Shown: positions 44,562 to 54,197 of the stretch, one piece after another
Layout of the letters: the number at the start of each line of letters is the position of its first letter
Numbering within the stretch: position 1 is the first letter of the stretch
Source of the DNA: Burkholderia seminalis DSM 23518
GTDB lineage: Bacteria > Pseudomonadota > Gammaproteobacteria > Burkholderiales > Burkholderiaceae
Assembly: GCF_902832885.1 (NCBI RefSeq)
Contig: NZ_CADFDK010000003.1
Coordinates: forward strand, 744,001-808,000
Direction: 5' to 3'
DNA: 64,000 nt
Program-made: the position numbers and the translations under genes
The notes under the pieces: model-generated
What the model was told of the DNA's origin: nothing
Seen by the model: the letters and a program-made list of their open reading frames with translations, nothing else
Databases searched by the model: none

Positions 44562-45665
44562 TCACGCCGCGATCGCCTGCCGCTGCGCCTCGAGTTCGCG
44601 CACGAGCGGCAGCACCTTCTTGCCGAAGTACTCGACTTCCTCGATGAAATGCAGGAACCCGGCCAGCACCAGATCGACGCCGATCGCCTTCAGCGCGACA
44701 ATGCGCTCCGCGATCTGCCGCGGCGTGCCGATCAGGTTCGTGCGGAAGCCGTCGTTGTACTGCACGAGATCCTCGAACGTCGATTTCGCCCAGTTGCCCT
44801 CGCCTTCCGGCGACGCCTTGCCCGCCTGCTTCACCGCGTCGCCGAACGCATTGACCGCCTCGACGTGCGCGTGCGCAATGATGTCGTCGAGCACGGCCTT
44901 CGCCTCTTCCTCGGTGTCGCGCGCGATCACGAACGCGTTCACGCCGATCCGTACGCGATGGTTGTTCGCGGCCGCCTTGGCACGAATATCGTCGATCTGC
45001 GCCTTGAGGTTCTCCGGCGTGTTGCCGTTGGTGAAATACCAGTCCGACACGCTCGCCGCGTTGTCGCGCGCCGCCCGCGAGCTGCCGCCCTGGAAGATTT
45101 CCGGGTGCGGCTTCTGCACCGGCTTCGGGCTCAGCGTGTAATCGTTGAAGCGGTAGAAGTCGCCCTTGAACGTGAAGTTGTCCTGGGTCCAGATGCCCTT
45201 GAGCGCCTGGATGAATTCCTTCGAGCGCCGATAGCGTTCGTCGTGCTCAAGCCACGGCTCGCCGATCGCGGTGAATTCGCCCTTGAACCAACCGCTCACG
45301 ACGTTGATCGCGATGCGCCCGTTCGAAATGTGGTCGATCGTCGCGAGCTGCTTCGCGACCACCGCCGGATGCCACGGCCCCGGCAGGATCGCGGCGAGCA
45401 CCTTGAGCTTCGTCGTCGCATGCAGCAGCGCCTGGCTGAACGACACCGACTCGTGCTGGTATTCGGCGCCGTAGCCGGCCGTGAAGCGGATCTGGCTCAG
45501 CGCGTAGTCGAAGCCGGCCGCCTCGGCCGTGCGTGCGAGCTGCTGGTTGTATTCAAGGCTCCAGTCGGTACGCTGCTCGATCGTGCTGACGACGAGGCCG
45601 CCGCTGACGTTCGGCACCCAGTACGCGAATTTGACGCCGTCGGCGGAAGGGTCGTGAAGGCTCAT
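44562..45665 (-). CDS. sfnG: FMNH2-dependent dimethyl sulfone monooxygenase
   Basis: A 367-residue flavin-dependent monooxygenase of the bacterial luciferase/SsuD superfamily. It matches SfnG: FAYWVPNVSGGLVVSTIEQRTDWSLEYNQQLARTAEAAGFDYALSQIRF, LHATTKLKVLAAILPGPWHPAVVAKQLATIDHISNGRIAINVVSGWFKGEF and PEIFQGGSSRAARDNAASVSDWYFTNG. SfnG oxidises dimethyl sulfone to methanesulfinate using reduced FMN from a partner reductase. The flavin reductase gene lies 35 bp upstream and SfnR is divergent, reproducing the known sulfone utilisation locus. Confidence 0.93.
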   Translation of the reverse strand: MSLHDPSADGVKFAYWVPNVSGGLVVSTIEQRTDWSLEYNQQLARTAEAAGFDYALSQIRFTAGYGAEYQHESVSFSQALLHATTKLKVLAAILPGPWHPAVVAKQLATIDHISNGRIAINVVSGWFKGEFTAIGEPWLEHDERYRRSKEFIQALKGIWTQDNFTFKGDFYRFNDYTLSPKPVQKPHPEIFQGGSSRAARDNAASVSDWYFTNGNTPENLKAQIDDIRAKAAANNHRVRIGVNAFVIARDTEEEAKAVLDDIIAHAHVEAVNAFGDAVKQAGKASPEGEGNWAKSTFEDLVQYNDGFRTNLIGTPRQIAERIVALKAIGVDLVLAGFLHFIEEVEYFGKKVLPLVRELEAQRQAIAA

Positions 45666-45700
45666 GGAGGTGTCCTGGTCGAAGGGGAAACGGAAGCGGC

Positions 45701-46261
45701 CTACGCGGCCGCGGCGGAGAATGCGTGCGCACGCAACTGCGGTACCGCGCGATCCACGGCGAGCGCGATGCGCTCGCGCAGCGCCGGGTTCGCGATCCGG
45801 TACGCGTCGAAATCGCTTTCGGACGCGGACACGCCGACCGGCAGCGTGCGCGTCTGAAAGAAGCTGAACAACGGCCGCAGTTGATGGTCGATCACGAGCG
45901 CATGACGTTCGCTGCCGCCGGTGGCCGCGAGCAGCACGGGCACGTCGACGAGCGCGTCATGGCGCACGAGGTCGAACAGGTGCTTGAACAGGCCCGTATA
46001 CGACGCGCGATAGACCGGGCTCGCGACGACGAGCGCATCGGCCGTCTCGATCGCGCGGATCAGCGCCTCGAGATCGGCCGGCACCTGCGCGCGCGTCAGC
46101 GCACCGGCCAGCCGGCTGCCGATCTCGCCGAGTTCGATCAGTCGCGGCTCGATCGGCAGCGCGGCGCCGAGTGCCGCGACGATCTCGTTGGTCAGCGCCA
46201 GCGTACGCGACGGTCGTTGCAGGCTGCCCGATATCGCGACCACGTTGAGGGTGTTGCTCAT
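45701..46261 (-). CDS. msuE: NADPH-dependent FMN reductase (MsuE-like)
   Basis: A 186-residue flavodoxin-like FMN reductase with the phosphate loop VVAISGSLQRPSRTLALTNEIV, the middle motif ALVVASPVYRASYTGLFKHLFDLV and VLLAATGGSERHALVIDHQLRPLFSFFQT, all typical of MsuE/SsuE reductases. It would supply FMNH2 to the adjacent SfnG. It is the promoter-proximal gene of the minus-strand pair, and the 475-bp gap to sfnR carries candidate sigma-54 sites. MsuE and SfnF-type reductases are hard to separate by eye; MsuE is preferred on length and motif. Confidence 0.9.
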   Translation of the reverse strand: MSNTLNVVAISGSLQRPSRTLALTNEIVAALGAALPIEPRLIELGEIGSRLAGALTRAQVPADLEALIRAIETADALVVASPVYRASYTGLFKHLFDLVRHDALVDVPVLLAATGGSERHALVIDHQLRPLFSFFQTRTLPVGVSASESDFDAYRIANPALRERIALAVDRAVPQLRAHAFSAAAA

Positions 46262-46393
46262 GCGATGCGTTTCCGTTGTCGAGCCGCGTGTCGATGCGGC
46301 GATACCGCTTCGGATCAGCAAGGAGCGTGCCATTCGGGCGGCCGGGTCGCGTCGCGATCGTCTGCATCGCGAAGTTTCGTGCGTTCGTCCGCC

Positions 46394-46409
46394 TGGCACG
46401 GGATTCGCA
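46394..46409 (+). promoter_or_regulatory. Candidate sigma-54 promoter, TGGCACG-N4-TCGCA
   Basis: TGGCACGGGATTCGCA matches the -24/-12 consensus TGGCACG-N4-TTGCA except for one base, with GG and GC correctly ten bases apart. It faces sfnR, 328 bp before its start, so a long leader would be implied. It may be a true sigma-54 site or coincidence. Confidence 0.35.
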
Positions 46410-46425
46410 CAAATGCGCGAGCGCG

Positions 46426-46440
46426 GCAAGCGTTCCGCCG
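46426..46440 (-). promoter_or_regulatory. Candidate sigma-54 promoter of the msuE-sfnG operon
   Basis: On the minus strand the sequence CGGCGGAACGCTTGC has the GG-N10-GC spacing and the TTGC -12 element; the -24 element is weaker (GGC conserved). It lies about 165 bp before the msuE-like start. SfnR is a sigma-54 activator, so such a promoter is expected here. Confidence 0.35.
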
Positions 46441-46736
46441 CGCGTATCACATCGATATTCCACGACGTGATGAACCGGGCGAAGCGACCGTGCTGGCGAA
46501 CTGCTGCCCAGGAAGCAGCGCGGCGCGCGATGGCATCGAATTCGACGCCCTGACGTCGGGGCAACCCCGCTCGCCCGCACCATTGCAGGTTTCTCAGCAA
46601 TCGCGCTTTGGTTATCAGAAATCGATGCTTTTCGCGCGCGGCGAAACATTGAACACTCTGCTGACCACGCAGCAGCCGGACCCCGGCGCTTGTCGGCACG
46701 GGTCCGTCTCGCCCGGCCATCCAACGGTTCATCGCC

Positions 46737-47891
<1,155 letters not shown>

Positions 47892-48117
47892 TCTCGCCCA
47901 ACGGCGCGATCGCGCCGCAATCCGTGCATTGACGTCCGAACCTGATGTATCGTGGCGCGACGCTCGTGCTTCGTTGCCGCTCGCGCATCCGGTCATCCGT
48001 CATGCGACCGGCTGCCCCCGGCGACCGGGCACCCGCACGATTCTCCGCAATACGAAGCCGACCGACGCCCATGCAGGCCCGGCCGCGCCCCCGTTCACCC
48101 GTCCGGAATCCGTCGCC

Positions 48118-49818
48118 ATGAAAAAGCTTGTGAATCGTCCGTCCGATGTCGTGCGAGAAATGCTGGAAGGCATCGCGCGGCAGTCGCCGCATCTCGCGAT
48201 CCTCGGCGACGAGCACGTGCTCGTCCGCCAGCCGCTGCCCGAACCGTCTCGACGCCCCGTCGCGATCCTGTCCGGCGGCGGCAGCGGCCACGAGCCCGCG
48301 CACGGCGGCTACGTCGGCGAAGGGATGCTGAGCGCGGCCGTGTGCGGCGAAGTGTTCACGTCGCCGTCCACCGACGCCGTGCTTGCCGCGATCCGCGCGA
48401 GCGCCGGCCCCAACGGCGCGCTGCTGATCGTGAAGAACTACACCGGCGACCGGCTCAATTTCGGGCTCGCCGCCGAGCTTGCGCGCGCGGAAGGCATTCC
48501 GGTCGAGACGGTCGTCGTCGCCGACGACGTATCGCTGCGCGGCCGTGTCGACCGTGGCCAGCGGCGCGGGATCGCCGGCACCGTGCTGATCCACAAGCTC
48601 GCCGGCGCGGCCGCCGCGCGCGGGCTGACGCTTGCCCGTGTTGCAGCCATCGCGCGCGACGCGGCGGCCGAGCTCGGCACGATGGGCGTCGCGTTCGACG
48701 GCTGCACGATCCCGGGCGCCGACAAATCGGGCTTCAGCCTCGGCGATCAGGAGATCGAGCTCGGCCTCGGCATTCACGGCGAGAAAGGCGTCGAACGTCG
48801 CGCGCCGCTGCCGGCCGACGCGCTGGTCGACACGCTGCTGTCGAGCATCGCCGCCGATCTCGTGCTCGACCGCGGCGAACGCGTCGCGCTGTTCGTCAAC
48901 GGTCTCGGCGCGACGCCGGACATGGAACTCGCGATCGTGCTGCGTGCCGCGTACGACAATCTGACCCGGCGCGGCATCGTCGTCGCGCGCGCGTGGGCCG
49001 GCACATTCCTGTCCGCGCTGAACATGCCCGGCTGCTCGATCTCGGTGCTGCGGCTGAACGACGAACGCGCATCGCTGCTCGACGCACCGACGCAGGCGCG
49101 CGCCTGGCCGGGCGGCGGCGCCGTGAATGCACGGATCCGCGTAGCCGCGGCCGCGTCGCCGGACGCACCACTGCCGCCGCTCGACGCGGCCGGCCGCGCC
49201 TGGGCCGCGCGCCTGCAGCCGGCGCTGCACGCGGTCGCGCAGACGCTGATCGATCACGAGCAGACGCTGACGGACCTCGACGCGGCGGCCGGCGACGGCG
49301 ACCTCGGTGCGAGCATGCTGCGCGCCGCGCACGCGATCCTCGCGTTGCCCGATACCGCGTACGCCACGCCGGCCGGCGCACTCGCGGCGCTCGGCGCGGC
49401 GTTGCGCCGCGCGATCGCCGGCAGTTCCGGGCCGTTCTATGCAACCGCGCTGCTGCGCGCATCGCGCCGGCTGGCCGACCTTGCCGAACCCTCGGCGCGC
49501 GACTGGGCGGCGGCATTCCGCGCGGCAGTGGATTCAATCAGCGAACTGGGGGGCGCGCATGCCGGCGACCGGACGATGCTCGATGCACTGGTGCCGGCCG
49601 TCGAGGCATTCAGCCGCGCGCTCGACAGCGATCGCGACAACGCAAGTGCATGGACGGCGGCCGTGGAAGCGGCCGTGGAAGGCGCGGAAGCCACCGCGCA
49701 CATGACGCCGCGCGCAGGGCGGGCGAGCTATCTCGGCGAGCGCGCGATCGGCACGCCGGATGGCGGCGCGGTAGCCGTGTCGTACTGGTTGCGCGCGTTG
49801 CAGCCTCACGTGCGCTGA
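48118..49818 (+). CDS. ATP-dependent dihydroxyacetone kinase (DhaK-DhaL fusion)
   Basis: A 566-residue single-chain dihydroxyacetone kinase. The N-terminal DhaK domain (1 to about 330) contains ILSGGGSGHEPAHGGYVGEGML, VKNYTGDRLNFGLAAELARA and the LGLGIHGEKGVERR segment with the His that binds the substrate covalently. The C-terminal DhaL domain (about 365-566) has the Mg-ATP motif LTDLDAAAGDGDLGASM and SSGPFYATALL, plus GAHAGDRTMLDAL and HMTPRAGRASYLGERAIGTPDGGA. Fused enzymes use ATP, unlike PTS-dependent DhaKLM. It is a lone gene, so the source of dihydroxyacetone is not indicated. Confidence 0.93.
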   Translation: MKKLVNRPSDVVREMLEGIARQSPHLAILGDEHVLVRQPLPEPSRRPVAILSGGGSGHEPAHGGYVGEGMLSAAVCGEVFTSPSTDAVLAAIRASAGPNGALLIVKNYTGDRLNFGLAAELARAEGIPVETVVVADDVSLRGRVDRGQRRGIAGTVLIHKLAGAAAARGLTLARVAAIARDAAAELGTMGVAFDGCTIPGADKSGFSLGDQEIELGLGIHGEKGVERRAPLPADALVDTLLSSIAADLVLDRGERVALFVNGLGATPDMELAIVLRAAYDNLTRRGIVVARAWAGTFLSALNMPGCSISVLRLNDERASLLDAPTQARAWPGGGAVNARIRVAAAASPDAPLPPLDAAGRAWAARLQPALHAVAQTLIDHEQTLTDLDAAAGDGDLGASMLRAAHAILALPDTAYATPAGALAALGAALRRAIAGSSGPFYATALLRASRRLADLAEPSARDWAAAFRAAVDSISELGGAHAGDRTMLDALVPAVEAFSRALDSDRDNASAWTAAVEAAVEGAEATAHMTPRAGRASYLGERAIGTPDGGAVAVSYWLRALQPHVR

Positions 49819-50076
49819 ACGGCAACGCGCGGGATGCGGGTGGGCGGCCGCGCCGCCCGCCTCTCAGCCTGCGTTCATCCGCCCGGGCGACAGCATCGCG
49901 CCGACGCGCAACACTGTGGTGAACATCGCGGCGAGACGACGCTGCACGCCGGCGGCGAGCAGCGTGATGGCCGCGCGGCCCATCGGCGGACGGACGGGCG
50001 CGGGGGAAGATGTCATCGCAAACATGACAACGTCAATCACGACATCGCGTCGCGGTGAACGGCAGAAACGCCGCGC

Positions 50077-50364
50077 TCAAACACCTTCGACCAGCACGGC
50101 ACGATAGCGCGCGCCCTTGAACCGGTGCTGCACGACGGCCTGGTATTCGGGGCCGTGATACCACGCATGTGCGGCCTCCTTCGACGGAAACTCGACGATC
50201 ACCACGCCTTCCGGTCCTTCGCCTTCCAGCGTTTCCTGAGCGCCGTAAGCCGCGAGCACCTTCACCGGATGACCAGCGAGCGTCGCGCCAACCTTGCTCG
50301 CGTAGGTATCGAGTTCGTGCTGATCCTGCGTGCTTTCCCGTGTAAAAACGATGTAAGTTGCCAA
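50077..50364 (-). CDS. DUF1330 family small protein
   Basis: A 95-residue protein of the DUF1330 family, a ferredoxin-like alpha/beta fold found as small dimers. Family marks are YIVFTRESTQDQHELDTYASKVGATLAGHPVKVLAAYG, LEGEGPEGVVIVEFPSKEAAHAWYHGPEYQAV and the closing strand RYRAVLVEGV. The start codon is TTG at 50364, supported by AAAGGGG at a normal distance; no ATG is available. It stands alone and its substrate is unknown. Confidence 0.88.
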   Translation of the reverse strand: MATYIVFTRESTQDQHELDTYASKVGATLAGHPVKVLAAYGAQETLEGEGPEGVVIVEFPSKEAAHAWYHGPEYQAVVQHRFKGARYRAVLVEGV

Positions 50365-50989
50365 GATGCGTGCCCCTTTGTCCGGTGGATGGAAATCGCG
50401 CGCGTATCGCTGCTTTCCGACGATCGCGCCGCCCCCGGCCGCGTGCAGTGCGAACGGGTGTGCGGATTATAGGCGGTCGCGGCGCAAGCCGCCGCGACGC
50501 TGAAAAAACCGATCCCCACATCGTCCGATCACATCGGGCATCGCAAATTGGCGGGATGACTTGCCCGGCGTGCGACGTGTCGACACCGCTGTTCGGCGGT
50601 ACCGTTCCGATCGCCAACGACCGGTTGATCGGCGAGACCGGCAACGCGCTGATTCCCGCGTATCACATGCTGGCCGCTGCGCAACCGGGCTGATCCGCGC
50701 GCCGGCGGCGCCCGGCTTTCCATCAACGGCATCCATTGCATCGCCCGCCGTCCGGCGACGGACAGCGGGCGACGCAGGTCGGGCGGCTGAAGCCGCGGCG
50801 GGATTGTTGTCGCCCGGACAACACGATGTGCACACGTGCGGCGCTGTTGGCGTGTATCGGCCGTCACTACAATCGCTGACACGCTCGACCGGAATCCGGG
50901 CGAACCGAAGCGCGCGACCTTCACGATCGCGCTCGCGAACCGCGCCGCGCCGCGCGGCTCAATCCATTCGACGAACAGGACTACTGAAC
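50365..50989. other. 625-bp region between DUF1330 and MBL-fold genes
   Basis: A 45-codon frame at 50556-50693 (MTCPACDVSTPLFGGTVPI...) is the only protein-like element; it has no separate ribosome site and no family, so I do not call it a gene. A strong imperfect hairpin (13-bp arms, one mismatch, 4-nt loop) lies at 50742-50771. It could end transcription or mark a small RNA, but no T-run follows. Confidence 0.4.
50742..50771. other. GC-rich stem-loop
   Basis: CGCCCGCCGTCCG and its complement, with a single C-A mismatch, enclose a GCGA loop of the stable GNRA type. It sits about 220 bp before the MBL-fold gene. No poly-T follows on either strand. A structural RNA element is possible. Confidence 0.4.
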
Positions 50990-51922
50990 ATGAACGCACC
51001 ACTCCGCAACGTCCAGCCGGTTATCGACCGCCTGGGAAAAGAAGGTTCGGGCGAGCTCGTTCCCTCCCGCTACGCCGTGCGCATCGGCGATGTCGATGTC
51101 GTGCTGATCAGCGACGGCGTGCTGCCGCTGCCGACTTCCACCATGTCCACCAACGTGAGCGAGGCGGAGCGCAACGCCTGGTTCGACGGGCGTTTCCTGC
51201 AACGCGACCGATTCGACTGGGCGCTCAACATCGCGCTCGTGCGCAGCGCCGATCGTCTGATCCTGATCGATTCGGGCGTGGGTGACGGCTTCGAATACTT
51301 TACGCGCGCCGGGCGATCGGTGATGCGTCTGGAATCGGCCGGTATCGACCTGGCCGCGATCACCGACATCGTGATAACGCACATGCACATGGATCACGTC
51401 GGCGGGCTGAACACCGACGGCGTCAAGGCCCGGCTGCGCCCCGACGTACGCATTCACGTATCGGCCGCCGAAATGGCGTTCTGGAAGAATCCGGACTTCA
51501 GCAAGACGGTGATGCCGGAAACCGTACCGCCCGCACTGCGCAAGGCGGCGGCCAGGTTCGTGACGCTCTACGGCGAAAACATCGTGACGTTCGATCGGAC
51601 CGTGGAAGTCGCAGCCGGCGTGACGGCGCGCGTGACGGGCGGACATACGCCCGGGCACTGCGTGGTCGACGTCGCGTCGAACGGGGAAAAGCTGACGTTC
51701 GCGGGCGACGCGATCTTCGAAGTCAACTTCGACCATCCCGACTGGCAAAACGGCTTCGAGCACGATCCCGAAGCGGCTGTCGACGTGCGCATCGCATTGT
51801 TCAACGAAGCCGCCGACACCGGTGCGCTGCTGGCCGCCGCACATGTCGCGTTCCCTTCCATCGGCCATGTTGCGAGGGACGGCAGCGGCTTCCGCTTCGT
51901 TCCCATCGTGTGGGACTACTGA
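50990..51922 (+). CDS. MBL-fold metallo-hydrolase
   Basis: A 310-residue metallo-beta-lactamase-fold hydrolase. The metal motif THMHMDHVGG (HxHxDH), the later GHTPGHCVVDV and the AGDAIFEVNFDHPDW segment supply the dinuclear site. An N-terminal extension (MNAPLRNVQPVIDRLGKEGSGELVPSRYAVRIGDVDVVLISDG) is like those in lactonase/quinolone-type MBL subgroups. Relatives include N-acyl homoserine lactonases and methyl parathion hydrolase-like enzymes, but no residue here decides among them. No signal peptide is visible. It is monocistronic. Confidence 0.88.
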   Translation: MNAPLRNVQPVIDRLGKEGSGELVPSRYAVRIGDVDVVLISDGVLPLPTSTMSTNVSEAERNAWFDGRFLQRDRFDWALNIALVRSADRLILIDSGVGDGFEYFTRAGRSVMRLESAGIDLAAITDIVITHMHMDHVGGLNTDGVKARLRPDVRIHVSAAEMAFWKNPDFSKTVMPETVPPALRKAAARFVTLYGENIVTFDRTVEVAAGVTARVTGGHTPGHCVVDVASNGEKLTFAGDAIFEVNFDHPDWQNGFEHDPEAAVDVRIALFNEAADTGALLAAAHVAFPSIGHVARDGSGFRFVPIVWDY

Positions 51923-51988
51923 TCGAGGATCGGCGGCCGGTGCGTGCTGCGGCAACGCATCGGCGGTCCTCCCGAACGGCACCACCAT

Positions 51989-52019
51989 AAAAAAGCGCCG
52001 CCGCATTTCATGCGGCGGC
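51989..52019 (-). terminator. Rho-independent terminator
   Basis: A perfect 10-bp stem (GCCGCCGCAT/ATGCGGCGGC) with a TTC loop is followed on the minus strand by GC and a run of six T. It reads as an intrinsic terminator for a minus-strand transcript arriving from the decayed gene at 52060-52418. On the plus strand no T-run follows, so it is not the MBL gene's terminator in the ordinary sense. Confidence 0.8.
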
Positions 52020-52059
52020 ATCACGTCACGCGCCAAAGCGCATCACGACCGCCCGAACC

Positions 52060-52418
52060 TCACGCGAGCGCCGACATGTTCCGCTCCGCGACCTCGTCCG
52101 CCGCCTCCTTCACGATACCGACGCTCTCGTCGGCTTCCGCACGCGTCACGAGCCGCTTGTCTCTCGACTCGATGCCGGGCACCGCGCCGATCGCGTCGCG
52201 CCAGCCCGCCGATACCTCGGTCTTTCCCGTCTCGATGTCTCCGTCGTGACATCCGCCTCGTCGCTCGGCAAGACACCCTGAAAATATTGTCCCGGTGGAA
52301 TCGCGCACGTCAGCAGGGCGCTGCGGGTCGAGTCGATGCGGACGGTCAGGCCACCGGCGCGCACGGCATGTGCCGTGTCTTCGAGGTCCCCGGCACATCG
52401 GTCGGAATCGCGTCGCAA
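52060..52418 (-). pseudogene. Decayed small gene, two frames
   Basis: A protein-like sequence is split over two frames: VRIDSTRSALLTCAIPPGQYFQGVLPSDEADVTT in one (52418 to about 52245), then DIETGKTEVSAGWRDAIGAVPGIESRDKRLVTRAEADESVGIVKEAADEVAERNMSALA to the stop at 52060. The good composition of both pieces and the intrinsic terminator just downstream suggest a once-functional gene. I do not recognise a family. It might also be intact with a sequencing frameshift near 52240. Confidence 0.4.
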
Positions 52419-52520
52419 CGCAGTTGCGGCGGGACCGTCGCGAGCGTGAGACCGCGACCGGGAACCGCGTTCGTCGTGGGTTGTGGAAACGAAATCGGGT
52501 CGCGCCGTTCGCGCGGCGCG

Positions 52521-53381
52521 TCAAGCCAGCGTCGCCGTCGCCTGCATCGTCAGCCAGCCATCGCGATCCTTCGCCCACAGCTCGATCGTACTGCCGTCGT
52601 CCGACGGCTTGCCGCACAGCGTGAACGGCTCCCCGTCGAAGGTCGGGCGCACCGCGCGAAACGCAAAGCTCGCGAGCACCGCGTCCGGCCGTTCGCGATG
52701 CACGAGATCGACGAGCAGCGTCGCGATCAGCGGGCCGTGCACGACGAGCCCCGGATAGCCTTCTTCCTGCGTCACGTAGCTGCGGTCGTAGTGGATACGG
52801 TGACCATTGAAGGTCAGCGCCGAATAGCGGAACAGCATCACGGCGTCGGCCGTGACGGTGCGCGCCCACGTTTCACCCGTGGGCGCCGCGACCGGCTTCT
52901 GCGCCGGCGCGCCCGGCTGCTGCGCGTCTCGATAGACGATGTCGTGCTCTTCCTCGATACACGGCACCCCATCGGATTCGATGCGGTGCTGCACCGTCAC
53001 GAACACGAGCCGGCCGCTGCGGCCCGTCTTGTCCTCGATGTTCGCGATCGTCGATTCGCGCGTCGCGCGCCGCCCCGCGCGCAGCGGCGCGTGAAACGTC
53101 AGCCGGCCGCCGGCCCACATGCGGCGCGGCAGCGGCACGGGCGGCAGGAAGCCGCCGCGCTTCGGGTGGCCGTCGGGGCCGACTTCGGCCAGCGGCGCGA
53201 TGGGCAGGAAATAGAGCCAGTGCCACATCGGCGGGACGACGTCGCCGGGCGACGGGCGGTCGAGCGTGGCGGCCAGCGCGTTGAGCGGGAACGCGGTGAT
53301 GTCGTCGCCAAGCGTTTCGGTCTTGCCGAGCCACGCGTCGAGTGACGCGGGTGCGGCGGGCTGCGAGGATGAGTTCGACAC
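52521..53381 (-). CDS. MaoC/FAS1-like hot-dog dehydratase (mesaconyl-C4-CoA hydratase-like)
   Basis: A 286-residue double hot-dog-fold protein of the HTD2/mesaconyl-CoA hydratase group. The N-terminal half has LDAWLGKTETLGDDITAFPLNALAATLDR and PPMWHWLYFLPIAP. The C-terminal hot-dog half has the hydratase signature FRYSALTFNGHRIHYDRSYVTQEEGYPGLVVHGPLIATLL, with the catalytic Asp/His pair YNxHRIHYD-type. The start is GTG at 53381 with a GGAG site. These enzymes hydrate mesaconyl-, itaconyl- or related C5 CoA esters. The CoA-transferase and lyase partners are not adjacent. Confidence 0.88.
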   Translation of the reverse strand: MSNSSSQPAAPASLDAWLGKTETLGDDITAFPLNALAATLDRPSPGDVVPPMWHWLYFLPIAPLAEVGPDGHPKRGGFLPPVPLPRRMWAGGRLTFHAPLRAGRRATRESTIANIEDKTGRSGRLVFVTVQHRIESDGVPCIEEEHDIVYRDAQQPGAPAQKPVAAPTGETWARTVTADAVMLFRYSALTFNGHRIHYDRSYVTQEEGYPGLVVHGPLIATLLVDLVHRERPDAVLASFAFRAVRPTFDGEPFTLCGKPSDDGSTIELWAKDRDGWLTMQATATLA

Positions 53382-53717
53382 TGATGGAGTCTCCGGTGCG
53401 TTGGCCAGGGCCCAAATATGCGCGCCGCACGGCGTTTCGCGAAGTCGGCATTCCCGAACCCGGGCTTCGAATTTGCTCGACCCCTGCGGCCCTGCCGGTC
53501 CTGCGCGACGATTTTCGTCTGACCATTCGATACATTCGACAATATAGCCGCCTCGCGTGCCGCGTGCGATTCCTGGCGCGGACCTTACAGCTTGACCACC
53601 GCCGGCACGCTGCCTAAATTGGTTCTGACGGACCGGCCGCGCGACGAGCGACATGTCATCCGGGTGACAAGAAAACGATAGTTTGCTATCGAATGTTTTT
53701 ACCCTATCATCTCGGCC
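53382..53717. other. Divergent region between MaoC-like gene and efflux operon
   Basis: No gene. The right end holds the MarR-operon promoter area with a perfect inverted repeat at 53676-53691. The left part carries the MaoC-like gene's promoter. Confidence 0.5.
53676..53691. promoter_or_regulatory. Probable MarR operator CGATAG-TTTG-CTATCG
   Basis: A perfect inverted repeat with 6-bp arms and a 4-bp AT-rich spacer, 27 bp before the MarR start codon, overlapping an AT-rich promoter-like stretch. Its 16-bp size and position are normal for MarR dimers that repress their own efflux operon. Confidence 0.75.
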
Positions 53718-54197
53718 ATGACCAATCTGCACGACCTCCGCCTCGCCGTCAGCAGCCTGCTCGTGCTGTCCGCGCGCAAGTGGCGCCGCACCAGTGACGG
53801 TGTGCTGAACACGTACAACGTGTCCGAGGCCTGCGCGACGCCGCTCCTGATCGCCGGCCGGCTCGGCGAAGGTGTACGGCAGGGCACGCTCGCCGAACAC
53901 GTCGGGATCGAAGGGCCGTCGCTCGTGCGCCTGCTCGACCAGCTGTGCGCGGCCGGCCTTGCGCGCCGCGACGAGGATCCGCACGATCGTCGCGCGAAAA
54001 CGATCTCGCTGACGGCCGCCGGCCGCGCCGTCACCGCGAGGATGGAAGAAGACCTGCGCACGCTGCGCGCTCAGGTGCTCAAGGGCGTGACGCGCACCGA
54101 TCTCGAAACGACGCTGCGCGTGCTCGAAGCGTTCAACGCGTCCGAGTCGCACCCGCCCGCCTCGCGTATCTCCCCCGCCGACGACACCGCGTCATGA
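53718..54197 (+). CDS. MarR family transcriptional regulator
   Basis: A 159-residue winged-helix regulator. The helix-turn-helix and wing are at about residues 50-100 (GEGVRQGTLAEHVGIEGPSLVRLLDQLCAAGLARRDEDPHDRRAKTISLTAAGRAV). The flanking helices form the dimer and ligand pocket. Its stop overlaps the FUSC gene start as ATGA, tying its expression to the efflux genes. It probably represses the operon via the CGATAG dyad and releases it on binding an aromatic acid or drug. Confidence 0.94.
   Translation: MTNLHDLRLAVSSLLVLSARKWRRTSDGVLNTYNVSEACATPLLIAGRLGEGVRQGTLAEHVGIEGPSLVRLLDQLCAAGLARRDEDPHDRRAKTISLTAAGRAVTARMEEDLRTLRAQVLKGVTRTDLETTLRVLEAFNASESHPPASRISPADDTAS

Larger units (their letters stand above)
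46262..46736. other. Divergent sfn promoter region
   Basis: This 475-bp gap separates the msuE-like gene from sfnR and holds both promoters. It contains candidate sigma-54 elements on both strands between 46394 and 46440 and an AT-leaning stretch at 46600-46640. No gene is visible. Confidence 0.6.
51923..52520. other. Region between MBL-fold and MaoC-like genes
   Basis: Apart from the decayed gene and its terminator (listed separately), nothing in these 598 bp is recognisable. The right portion, 52419-52520, is a plain gap after the MaoC-like gene stop. Confidence 0.4.

Noticed and set aside
50556-50693. 45-codon plus-strand frame (MTCPACDVSTPLFGGTVPI...)
   Set aside because: A CxxC start is attractive, but the only G-rich run abuts the ATG, the frame is short and no family or partner is visible.
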